DNA from: Lachnospiraceae bacterium UBA1755
GTDB taxonomy: Bacteria > Bacillota > Clostridia > Lachnospirales > Lachnospiraceae
Length of the DNA: 15,657 nt
Assembly: GCA_002314805.1 (NCBI GenBank)
Contig: DCHJ01000085.1
Span: forward strand, 1-15,657
Direction of reading: 5' to 3'
In this document: one piece after another, positions 1 through 6,375 of the stretch
Position numbering within the stretch: position 1 is the stretch's first letter
Layout: each line of letters starts with the position of its first letter
Notes under the pieces: generated by a model
What the model was told of the DNA's origin: nothing
Database searches by the model: none
What the model saw: the letters and a program-made list of their open reading frames with translations, nothing else
Position numbers and translations under genes: made by a program

Positions 1-140
1 CTGAATCAGAAAGTATCTGATCTAAATTGGTATTGCTGAATCAGAAAGTATCTGATTTAAGCTGGTGCTGCTGAACCGGATGCTTTCCGGTTTATGTCTG
101 TATCACTGAATCAGAATGGTTCTGACCGGAGATGATATTA
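1..140. repeat. 35-bp-period tandem hairpin array behind the binding-protein gene
   Basis: Four consecutive units begin with CTGAA at 1, 36, 71 and 106, exactly 35 bp apart. A fifth CTGAA at 141 falls in the last codons of the neighbouring gene. Units 1-3 hold a perfect short stem with a 5-nt loop: 5-10/16-21, 39-45/51-57 and 74-80/86-92. Unit 4 has a 5-6 bp stem at 111-115/121-125. Unit 3 changes the stem from AATCAGA/TCTGATT to AACCGGA/TCCGGTT, two compensated base pairs, so the hairpin is conserved while its sequence is not. There is no U-tract, so these are not ordinary terminators. The array continues past the left edge; its role is unknown. Confidence 0.85.
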
Positions 141-1301
141 CTGAACCTTAGCCTCTGTTACGAATTCGAACTTGCCGGTTGAATTGTTAGCCTTCTTGAT
201 GAAAGCTGAATTCCTGTTGGCATCGCCGATCTCATTGAGTGAGATAGCTCCGGTCACACCGGTGTAGGTCGTGCCTGGGATAGCCTTGAGGACAGCTGCA
301 GGATCTGTTGATTTTGCATTCTTGATAGCTTCAAGTGCGAAGTAGTATGCATCGTAACCCATTGCTGATACAGCAGCGATCTCATCGTTGCCGCCGTTGT
401 TAGCCTTAGCCGTTGAATCCTCGTTGATCCATGCCTTGATGCCTTTATCAAACTTATCGTTGGCACCCTCGTTGTAGAAGGTAGTTACAGCGATGTCAAC
501 ACCTGTGCCCTTAGCTGCCTCAAGGATAACATTGGAATCCCATGTATCGCCTGCAAGGATCGGCATGCCGAGGCTCTGAGCATCAGCCTTTGCGATGATC
601 TGAGCAGCTGCCTCTGTTGAAACAGGTGAGAAGAATACGTCACAGCCCTGATTCTGAGCATTTGTGATATATGTTGAGAAATCTGATGTTCCATCAGGGA
701 ATACTTCTGATACACAGTTTGCATCACCGAAAGCTTCGATGAAATAATTCACAAGACCGCCTGAGTAGTCATCACCCTGCTTTGCAAGGCAGTAAGCCTT
801 TGTTGCTCCGAGCTCATTCTTGGCATAGTTGGCAAGAACTGTACCCTGGAACGGATCAAGGAAGCATATACGGAAGTAAACGTCACAGTCTGATGTAACC
901 TGGGGGTTAGTACATGTGACACCGATCGCCGGAACACCCGCTGACTTGAAGGTATCGCCTGCTGCAATCGAAACGCCGGAACCGTAAGAACCGAGGACAA
1001 CAGAAACTCCTGCAGAAACCAGAGTCTGTGCAGCTGACGGAGCCTTATCATTGGAAGAAGCATTATCAGCATAAACGAGTTCTACATTGTACTCTTTGCC
1101 ATCGATTGTAACCTTCGGAGTCTCCTTGTTGGCATACTGCATACCAAGGACTTCCTGCTTGCCGCCGGCACCATTATCACCTGACTGAGGCTCAAATACG
1201 CCGATCTTGATCGTGTTGCCCGAAGCAGCCTTTCCGCCGCCACATGCAACGAGTGAAATTGCCATTACTGCAACTAATGCGAGTGCAAGTAACTTTTTCA
1301 T
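138..1301 (-). CDS. ABC transporter substrate-binding lipoprotein, branched-chain amino acid type
   Basis: This 387-aa protein has a lipoprotein signal peptide: MKK, a hydrophobic core and lipobox LVAC with the lipidated Cys at residue 20. A Gly/Ala-rich linker follows, then 'IKIGVFEPQSGDNGAGG', the usual opening of periplasmic-binding-protein type I (Peripla_BP_6, LivJ/LivK) domains. The two lobes run to the C-terminus, and the length is typical of the family. It should capture amino acids or similar small ligands outside the membrane and hand them to a Liv-type permease. No permease or ATPase genes are in the window; they could lie beyond the left edge, downstream on this strand. The start is supported by a strong TAGGAGGAG site just upstream. 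The true ligand cannot be told from sequence. Confidence 0.93.
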   Translation of the reverse strand: MKKLLALALVAVMAISLVACGGGKAASGNTIKIGVFEPQSGDNGAGGKQEVLGMQYANKETPKVTIDGKEYNVELVYADNASSNDKAPSAAQTLVSAGVSVVLGSYGSGVSIAAGDTFKSAGVPAIGVTCTNPQVTSDCDVYFRICFLDPFQGTVLANYAKNELGATKAYCLAKQGDDYSGGLVNYFIEAFGDANCVSEVFPDGTSDFSTYITNAQNQGCDVFFSPVSTEAAAQIIAKADAQSLGMPILAGDTWDSNVILEAAKGTGVDIAVTTFYNEGANDKFDKGIKAWINEDSTAKANNGGNDEIAAVSAMGYDAYYFALEAIKNAKSTDPAAVLKAIPGTTYTGVTGAISLNEIGDANRNSAFIKKANNSTGKFEFVTEAKVQ

Positions 1302-1348
1302 AATCTCCTCCTAACCGCGCGCCCATACGAGAGGCTACGCTAAATCGC

Positions 1349-1354
1349 ATTATA
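1349..1354 (-). promoter_or_regulatory. -10 box of the binding-protein gene
   Basis: On the minus strand this is a perfect TATAAT, placing the transcription start near 1342 and giving a leader of about 40 nt that includes the TAGGAGGAG ribosome site. No convincing -35 box is seen: TAGTTG lies at the right 17-bp spacing, and TTGTAG is too close. Confidence 0.5.
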
Positions 1355-1517
1355 TAGGAAAAATTTTACTACAACTAAGGCACATGCGCAATAAAAAAGG
1401 AAATTGTGACAAAGTCTGTGATGAAGGTTCACAGAGTGAATCTCAGCCGAAAAAAGGTGATTTGCGGGTATGAAAGATGCAGATTTTGCAGAACCTCAAG
1501 GAATTCATACCGTGCGA

Positions 1518-1697
1518 GTGAGCCTGCCGGACGGGTGGCGTAGAATTATGCAGAGATTCACGGCATTTCATGTCAAGAAAGTGAGCCTGCCGGACGGGTG
1601 GCGTAGAATTATGCAGAGATTCACGGTATTTCATGTCAAGAAAGTGAGCCTGCCGGACGGGCGGTGCAGAATTATGCAAAATTTCACGAAATTGTAA
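1518..1697. repeat. Three 63-bp tandem repeats between divergent lipoprotein genes
   Basis: Units begin with GTGAGCCTGCCGGACGGG at 1518, 1581 and 1644. Units 1 and 2 are nearly identical (A/V codon change at about 1564/1627), while unit 3 has drifted and is shortened. Because 63 is a multiple of three, both strands stay open. A plus-strand frame at 1470-1697 would encode a 75-aa basic protein with 21-aa repeats (core SLPDGWRRIMQRF), and a minus-strand frame at 1443-1706 would encode 87 aa. The plus frame has a weak AGGTGA ribosome-site candidate. Each unit carries an imperfect GC-rich palindrome (GCC..CCG..CGG..GGC). GAGATTCAC in the units is the reverse complement of GTGAATCTC at 1436-1444. 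I call it an intergenic repeat, not a gene. Confidence 0.85.
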
Positions 1698-1726
1698 TAC
1701 ACACACATATCGGACTGCACTATAAT
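1698..1726 (+). promoter_or_regulatory. Promoter of the tethered lipoprotein gene
   Basis: TATAAT at 1721-1726 is a perfect -10 box. TACACA at 1698-1703 is a 4/6 match to a -35 box at the ideal 17-bp spacing. The predicted start near 1733 gives a leader of about 65 nt before the gene at 1800. The -35 box abuts the end of the 63-bp repeat array. Confidence 0.6.
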
Positions 1727-1799
1727 ACTCCGGTAGAAATACTGCCTGCGGGCCCGGTGTACAGCCGGAATCGCAGAAAAACGATATGAAGGAGTCAAC

Positions 1800-2483
1800 A
1801 TGAAAAGAATAATAGTATTGGCAGCGGCAGCAGTACTTGTATCGATTATGATCTGCGGGTGCGCAAAGACAGCTGTACCGGCACCGGAACAGGAGACAGT
1901 GGAGGAAGAAGAAACCGCTGCAGGGAAGAAGATAGTGATCAATGATGAAAAGCCGTCCGAGACAGTAGAAAGAGTACCGGAAGAAATGCCACCAAAGGAA
2001 GAGACAAAAGGTGTACCTGCGACAGAGACGTATGCAGCTTCGGGAGCGCCTGCGGCTGCAAAGTCACCGGCAACGCTGGAAGCACCTGCGGCACCCGACG
2101 GAGCATCCTCGGCACAGGCTCCGGCCGGAGATGCATTAGCTGCTACGGATGCGCCATCTGTACCCGCTGAGACAAAAGCAGAGGGAGATATTGTAAGTAA
2201 AGATTTTTCCGAGTATGCCGGAAAATATACAAGGACTGAGGACGGTTCAACACTTGAACTGAGCAAAGACGGGAAAGTTAAGATCAGCATCATCCGACTG
2301 ACAGAGATGGATGGAAAAGCTGAAGGAATCTACAAAAACATCATTATGATCACAGTAAAGGATGCCAATGATACAGACATGAAGCTTGAGTTTCTGACGG
2401 ATACGAATGAACTGGTCGTTACGGATTCCAAATGGTCACTGCTGCCTAATGGGGAGACCTTCAGATTTGACAGGAAGGACTGA
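1800..2483 (+). CDS. Lipoprotein with long Pro/Ala/Glu tether and beta-rich C-terminal domain
   Basis: This 227-aa protein begins with a lipoprotein signal whose lipobox is ICGC (Cys21). Residues 22-130 are low complexity, rich in Ala, Pro, Glu and Thr, and resemble a flexible tether across the cell wall. Residues 131-227 form a compact, probably all-beta domain opening with FSEYAGKYTRTEDGSTLEL and closing with TDSKWSLLPNGETFRF. That pattern recurs in small lipocalin-like or META-like domains of Clostridia lipoproteins, which is family-level recollection rather than a proven hit. GAAGGAG precedes the ATG. It is transcribed alone, divergent from the binding-protein gene. Function is unknown; a surface-anchored binding or envelope role is inferred. 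Confidence 0.85.
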   Translation: MKRIIVLAAAAVLVSIMICGCAKTAVPAPEQETVEEEETAAGKKIVINDEKPSETVERVPEEMPPKEETKGVPATETYAASGAPAAAKSPATLEAPAAPDGASSAQAPAGDALAATDAPSVPAETKAEGDIVSKDFSEYAGKYTRTEDGSTLELSKDGKVKISIIRLTEMDGKAEGIYKNIIMITVKDANDTDMKLEFLTDTNELVVTDSKWSLLPNGETFRFDRKD

Positions 2484-2592
2484 CTGGTTTTTTGAATGTG
2501 ACATACACTGACATCGGTCGGTCACGACGCGGTCTGTCCAAAGGCAGTGCTTGCAGTGCTGATCAGAGGGTAATTCAATTGCCGAGATGAAT

Positions 2593-2655
2593 GTCAACTT
2601 CCAGAAAAATTGCCACTAAAAGATTTTTCCACTAAAGAAATCATTGGAAGTTAAC
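2593..2655. repeat. Imperfect 11-bp inverted repeat upstream of the toxin promoter
   Basis: GTCAACTTCCA (2593-2603) and TGGAAGTTAAC (2645-2655) are inverted copies with one mismatch, separated by 41 bp that also contain a direct repeat of CCACTAAA. The right arm ends five bases before the -35 box at 2661. It could be a second regulator site or the edge of the AT-rich islet. The rest of 2484-2730 shows no gene and no clear terminator for the preceding lipoprotein gene. Confidence 0.5.
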
Positions 2656-2660
2656 AGTTC

Positions 2661-2689
2661 TTGACAAAACGACATTTAGACACTACAAT
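2661..2689 (+). promoter_or_regulatory. Toxin-antitoxin operon promoter
   Basis: TTGACA at 2661-2666 and TACAAT at 2684-2689 are separated by exactly 17 bp, a near-consensus sigma-A promoter. Transcription would start near 2696, inside the operator palindrome, and reach the AGGAGAGG ribosome site at 2721. Confidence 0.8.
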
Positions 2690-2716
2690 CTAAATTACCC
2701 GACAGGTAATTTAGAT
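2688..2716. promoter_or_regulatory. Operator palindrome of the toxin-antitoxin operon
   Basis: ATCTAAATTACC (2688-2699) and GGTAATTTAGAT (2705-2716) form a perfect 12-bp inverted repeat around CGACA. It overlaps the last bases of the -10 box and the start site. This is the expected position for autorepression by the HTH antitoxin encoded downstream. The sequence is directly visible; binding by the antitoxin is inferred. Confidence 0.75.
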
Positions 2717-2730
2717 GAAAAGGAGAGGCT

Positions 2731-3102
2731 TTGGAAGTAGTTTATACCGATGCCAAAACTGAAGAACAATGTACCAGCTTAAAAGCGGCGAATAAGCTAT
2801 TTGGCGGAAATAATGCACTGGCAAACAGTCTGTTAGCAAGGATAAATGCTTTGAAGCAAGCAGATACTATTAAAGATATTATAGTTCAACCAACCTTTCA
2901 CTTTCATAAACTTGAAAACAAAGGTGGAAGGGGCTTGGAAGGATATTTCGCTATTGATGTGAAATCAAGGCGAGACCAGTGGCGTATAATATTAGAACCA
3001 CTTGATGAGAATAAGAAACCATATGTTCCATGTAATATCGATGAGATATCGCAGAATGTGAGGATTGTTGAAATAATGGAGGTGAGCAAGCATTATGAGT
3101 AA
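2731..3102 (+). CDS. higB: HigB/RelE-family toxin of a type II toxin-antitoxin module
   Basis: This 123-aa protein matches the HigB (plasmid maintenance killer, RelE/ParE fold) pattern. It has a helical hairpin around 17-45 with LANSLLARINAL, a basic core with FHFHKL (56-61), then 'FAIDVKSRRDQWRIILEP' (73-90), whose Arg/Trp/Arg residues match the ribonuclease face of RelE toxins. The family cleaves mRNA, usually on the ribosome. Translation starts at TTG, fixed by AGGAGAGG at 2721-2728. The only nearby ATG (2715) is out of frame. It overlaps the antitoxin gene by 8 bp, so the two are translationally coupled, toxin first as in classical HigBA. The DNA is clearly more AT-rich than either flank, suggesting horizontal acquisition. 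Confidence 0.8.
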   Translation: MEVVYTDAKTEEQCTSLKAANKLFGGNNALANSLLARINALKQADTIKDIIVQPTFHFHKLENKGGRGLEGYFAIDVKSRRDQWRIILEPLDENKKPYVPCNIDEISQNVRIVEIMEVSKHYE

Positions 3103-4174
3103 TTATATTGAATATAATGATACAGTTGCATTTCACCCAGGATATTATATTAAAGAGATTGTGGAAGAAAGCGGATTAACTCAGGAAGATTTTGCTAAGA
3201 GACTTGATACAACACCTAAGAATTTAAGCTTATTAATTCGGGGTGAACAGAGCTTATCAATCGACATTGCAATGAAGTTATCTAGAATGATTGGAACCAG
3301 TGTGAACTATTGGCTGAATCTTCAAAATGCTTATGATGCATTGATAGCTGAGTTTAAATCGCAGGAAGAATTGGTAGAGGAAAGAAAAATATTTGAGATA
3401 TTTGATTATAAGTATTTCAGAGAGAATTATGGTCTTCCTGATTTATCTGGAAAGAAAGATGAGCAGATAAAGGCTCTCAGAGAGTTTTTGAATGTAGCGA
3501 CATTAACTGTATTTACCAAAAGAGATATGGCGGTAAACTTTAGAAGTTCAACAGGGGCTTTGGAAGAGGTTAGTACAGTTAAGGCTAATACAATGGTTCA
3601 GATTGCCACAAATAAAGCGCTGGCTGTCGAGGCTTCAAAATTCAATAAGAAGAAATTCGAAGATGCAGTGCGGTATGCGTTGACATTAACTAAGGATCAC
3701 GGTGAATTCTATCCTTTGATTAGAAAAGCATTTGAAGATGCGGGTGTTATTTTTGTGGTTCTACCAAATATTGCTGGCTCAAAGATTAATGGAGCTACTA
3801 AGAAAATCGGCGATAATATTATGCTGATGGTTAATGACAGAAGATTTTATTCTGATTCATTCTGGTTTACACTGTTCCATGAGATTGGTCATATTATCAA
3901 TGGTGATTATGGGATTTCATTTGAAAAAGAAACAGGGGAGCAAGAACTAGCCGCAGATTTATTTGCAGAGGACAGCTTGATTCCAAGAGATAGGTACAAT
4001 GAGTTTGTGGCAAATAAAAGATTTGCTATAAATGATATTGTGCGTTTTGCAGATGCTATTAATAGAGACCCTGGTATTGTACTAGGGAGGTTGCAGAATG
4101 ATGGTTTGGTTGGATTTGATGATTGGACTATGAAATCAATAAAACATAAGTACAAGGTTAAGACGGCGTATTAG
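3095..4174 (+). CDS. higA: HigA-type HTH antitoxin fused to an ImmA/IrrE metallopeptidase domain
   Basis: This is a 359-aa protein. Residues 1-85 are a HigA-family Xre helix-turn-helix ('FHPGYYIKEIVEESGLTQED', then TPKNLSLLIRGEQSLS and the MIGTSVNYWLNLQ tail). The C-terminal half is an ImmA/IrrE-type zinc peptidase with HEIGH at 262-266 and a downstream Glu/Asp motif ELAADLFAE (284-292) supplying the likely third ligand. GGAGGTGA lies ahead of the ATG, which overlaps the toxin stop. A plain HigA antitoxin is only about 100 aa, so the module carries its own protease. ImmA proteases cut HTH repressors, so self-cleavage or regulated loss of repression is plausible but inferred. A terminator follows. 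Confidence 0.88.
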   Translation: MSNYIEYNDTVAFHPGYYIKEIVEESGLTQEDFAKRLDTTPKNLSLLIRGEQSLSIDIAMKLSRMIGTSVNYWLNLQNAYDALIAEFKSQEELVEERKIFEIFDYKYFRENYGLPDLSGKKDEQIKALREFLNVATLTVFTKRDMAVNFRSSTGALEEVSTVKANTMVQIATNKALAVEASKFNKKKFEDAVRYALTLTKDHGEFYPLIRKAFEDAGVIFVVLPNIAGSKINGATKKIGDNIMLMVNDRRFYSDSFWFTLFHEIGHIINGDYGISFEKETGEQELAADLFAEDSLIPRDRYNEFVANKRFAINDIVRFADAINRDPGIVLGRLQNDGLVGFDDWTMKSIKHKYKVKTAY

Positions 4175-4199
4175 TAAGCGATATGACAGAAATATAAGG

Positions 4200-4224
4200 G
4201 GACCGGTTTCGGCTGGTCCTTTTC
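4200..4224 (+). terminator. Rho-independent terminator after the toxin-antitoxin operon
   Basis: GGACCGGT and GCTGGTCC (G-U pairs included) form an 8-bp stem around TTCG at 4200-4219, followed by TTTT. It lies 26 bp after the antitoxin stop and closes the AT-rich operon. Confidence 0.75.
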
Positions 4225-4309
4225 ATATAAGACTAAAATGAATTAAAGGAAACAGAACGAAAGAGATGGGATTTACTTTTCCAAACCGGAACTTATATTT
4301 CCAACTCAG

Positions 4310-4375
4310 CGCAGATCCCTGAGAGCCCCTGAGAGGGAGCAATGAGAGACTGAGACTGAGCAAGACTGAGAAATA
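4310..4375. repeat. Cluster of short CTGAGA/ACTGAG repeats
   Basis: The motif CTGAG recurs five times within about 60 bp, the first two copies as CCTGAGAG and CCCCTGAGAGGG. It lies in the gene-free stretch 4225-4584, between the terminator and the large inverted repeat. No reading frame or regulator is implied. Confidence 0.45.
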
Positions 4376-4383
4376 AGCGAAAA

Positions 4384-4440
4384 CATAAATGTCAATATGT
4401 ATTTATTGCAATACGATAATTACATATTGACATTTATGTT
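4384..4440. repeat. Perfect 19-bp AT-rich inverted repeat
   Basis: The left arm 4384-4402 (ACATAAATGTCAATATGTA) and right arm 4422-4440 are exact reverse complements with a 19-bp centre. After one mismatch, TTAT/ATAA (4404-4407/4417-4420) continues the pairing. There is no U-tract, so it is not a terminator. Both arms carry TTGACA on opposite strands, and the right one is a good -35 box for the downstream gene. It is best read as a large operator or cruciform element at the right boundary of the AT-rich islet. Confidence 0.8.
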
Positions 4441-4455
4441 ACGCGAGTTTACAAT
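4428..4455 (+). promoter_or_regulatory. Promoter of the DUF4173/VanZ operon inside the inverted repeat
   Basis: TTGACA at 4428-4433, within the right arm of the inverted repeat, and TACAAT at 4450-4455 are spaced by 16 bp. The resulting leader of about 120 nt (4463-4584) contains CTTTGAA/TTCAAAG at 4489-4495/4531-4537, with AGTTA/TAACT able to pair inside it, and the palindrome GAGTTAACTC. It ends in AAAGGAGG at 4573-4580. The promoter is well supported; the leader structure is only a possibility. Confidence 0.65.
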
Positions 4456-4584
4456 GTGCGTTACAGAGATGGAGCCACTTAAGACCCACTTTGAAGTTAC
4501 CCATGGAGTCTCTTGGAGTTAACTCGGAGTTTCAAAGAATAAGAGTAAAGCACGGGTACACTTCGTAAATGTAAAGGAGGATGC

Positions 4585-6375
4585 ATGATGGGATTGTCTG
4601 ACAATGCACCGTCACAGACAGAAGGACAGGCAGCAGTGCAGAAAGAGGTACCGGCGGGAACGCCGAATGCGAAACCGGCAGCGATCAATACCGCCATACG
4701 GGAAACGGCACAGAAGGGAGTACATGCTGTAATTCAGGGTATATCCCAGACAGGGACACAGGCAGAATCCTGTGAGGGAGAGCTGTCGGTGCCCCCGTCA
4801 GCATATCAGGACTCAGCATGTGCATTAATACAGAATACATCACAGACAGGGATGCAGCCTGAAGTCCATGGAGGAACGATGACGATGGCACAGGCGGCAT
4901 ATCAGGCACAGACCGGGATGCAGGCATGTAATGCGCAAGCTGAAGCAGAGGCGGATGAGAGAAGACGGGAATGGGCGAAGCGTTTCAGACTTTTCGGCAT
5001 ACCGACGGTGGTTTATGCGGCAGTCACGGCATTTCTGCTTTATCATAATTTCTCCGGGATCGCCATGACAGCAGAAGCAATACTGACTGTAGTATTTGCG
5101 GTATTCATGATCAGGAGAAGCGGTCGGAGTATGTGCAGCAAAGGCTGGTGGATATTGGCAGGGATCCTTCTGCTGGGACTTTCTGATTTTCTGACAGATT
5201 GCGCGCCGGTTCAATTTTTTAACGGTATTGGAATTTTTCTACTTTTGCTTCTGCTTTTTGTAATAAGCTTCAGAGAGCCTGAGGGAGAAAACTTTCATGA
5301 GATGCTGTTTGAACTCATTGCAGCACCATTCCGTGGAATTGGATGCCTGGGCAGCGTGGTGAAAGATACGTCAGCGTTTTTTCGGACGAAATCGAAAGGA
5401 AAGAAAACCAGGACTGTACCTGTGGTGATAGGGTTTGCAGCGGCAATTCCAATTGTACTGCTGGTCATTGCTTTGCTGTGCTCGGCAGACGCGGTTTTTA
5501 AAAGCGTACTCGGACAGGTTTTCAGAGACTTTGTGACATCGTTTATCCTAAGTGGAATCGGTATCCTGATTTCAGCAGTCTTCTGGTATGCCGCAGTGTA
5601 CGGTATCGTACTTGGGGTTCAGAAACCGATACAGAGGCGACAGTCGGGAAACGGGGTCGCAGATGCAATTACCGGAATTATTATCTGCCTTCCGGTCACT
5701 TTGGTTTACCTTGTTTTTTCAGTGATTCAGATTCTGTTTCTGTTCTTACGAAACATGAATCTTCCGGATGGATATACATATGCGCAATACGTGCACGAAG
5801 GTTATATACAGCTGATGGTGGTGTGCCTTCTCAATCTTGTTCTCGTTCTCATCATGAATGAGATTTTCAGGAAAAGCCGTATTCTGGATGTACTTATGAC
5901 TGTAATATCGGGCTGCACATATATAATGACAGCTTCAAGTATGCTCAGGATGATTATGTATATCCGTACATATGGACTGACTTTTCTGCGATGTGTGGTG
6001 CTTTGGGTACTGACACTGATTGCGGTTCTTTTTGCAGGAGTACTGATCTGGATATGGAACAGGCGGTTCCGGCTGTTTCGTTATATCATGACAGCCTTGA
6101 TCGCCGGCTGGCTTCTGTTTGGATTTGCAAAGCCCGACCGGGTGGTGGCACATTATAACCTTTATGTGCATGAACAAAAGGCAGATTATGATTATCTCAG
6201 TCGGCTTTCTGCAGATGCGGCACCGGTGATTTTCGAATATGTCCGCAGCAATGGCTGTGACGGAGAAGAATACTGGCTGAGCGGATACAGGATAGGGAAT
6301 GACCATGAAATCAGATGGAGACATATCAACCTTCCTGAAATACTGATGAAGAGGTATGAAAGCGGTGAACGATGA
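4585..6375 (+). CDS. DUF4173-like polytopic membrane protein with Gln-rich head
   Basis: This 596-aa protein begins with about 135 hydrophilic residues containing imperfect repeats (SQTGTQAE, SQTGMQPE, AQTGMQAC). About 11 hydrophobic segments follow between residues 145 and 520. It ends in a soluble tail, 'HYNLYVHEQKADYDYLSRLS' followed by 'SADAAPVIFEY' and 'YRIGNDHEIRWRHINL'. That tail and the FRGIGCLGSVVKDTSAFF loop resemble Firmicute DUF4173/DUF4153 proteins. The biochemical role of the family is not established to my knowledge. AAAGGAGG precedes tandem ATGs at 4585 and 4588; either may be used. It overlaps the VanZ-like gene by 4 bp (ATGA), so the two are coupled. The repetitive head is not typical of the family core. 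Confidence 0.75.
   Translation: MMGLSDNAPSQTEGQAAVQKEVPAGTPNAKPAAINTAIRETAQKGVHAVIQGISQTGTQAESCEGELSVPPSAYQDSACALIQNTSQTGMQPEVHGGTMTMAQAAYQAQTGMQACNAQAEAEADERRREWAKRFRLFGIPTVVYAAVTAFLLYHNFSGIAMTAEAILTVVFAVFMIRRSGRSMCSKGWWILAGILLLGLSDFLTDCAPVQFFNGIGIFLLLLLLFVISFREPEGENFHEMLFELIAAPFRGIGCLGSVVKDTSAFFRTKSKGKKTRTVPVVIGFAAAIPIVLLVIALLCSADAVFKSVLGQVFRDFVTSFILSGIGILISAVFWYAAVYGIVLGVQKPIQRRQSGNGVADAITGIIICLPVTLVYLVFSVIQILFLFLRNMNLPDGYTYAQYVHEGYIQLMVVCLLNLVLVLIMNEIFRKSRILDVLMTVISGCTYIMTASSMLRMIMYIRTYGLTFLRCVVLWVLTLIAVLFAGVLIWIWNRRFRLFRYIMTALIAGWLLFGFAKPDRVVAHYNLYVHEQKADYDYLSRLSADAAPVIFEYVRSNGCDGEEYWLSGYRIGNDHEIRWRHINLPEILMKRYESGER

Noticed and set aside
1..140. Possible CRISPR array
   Set aside because: The repeat period is filled by the repeat itself with no unique spacers, and no cas genes are present. 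The same applies to the 25-bp and 63-bp arrays.
1631..2293. Minus-strand open frame (220 aa) opposite the tethered lipoprotein
   Set aside because: Its Ala/Ser-rich composition is the complement of the Pro/Ala/Glu codons of the real lipoprotein tether. No ribosome site, and it runs into the 63-bp repeats.
4384..4440. Terminator for the toxin-antitoxin operon
   Set aside because: Stem is AT-rich with a 19-nt loop and no following T-run; a proper GC-rich hairpin with T-tract already exists at 4200-4224.
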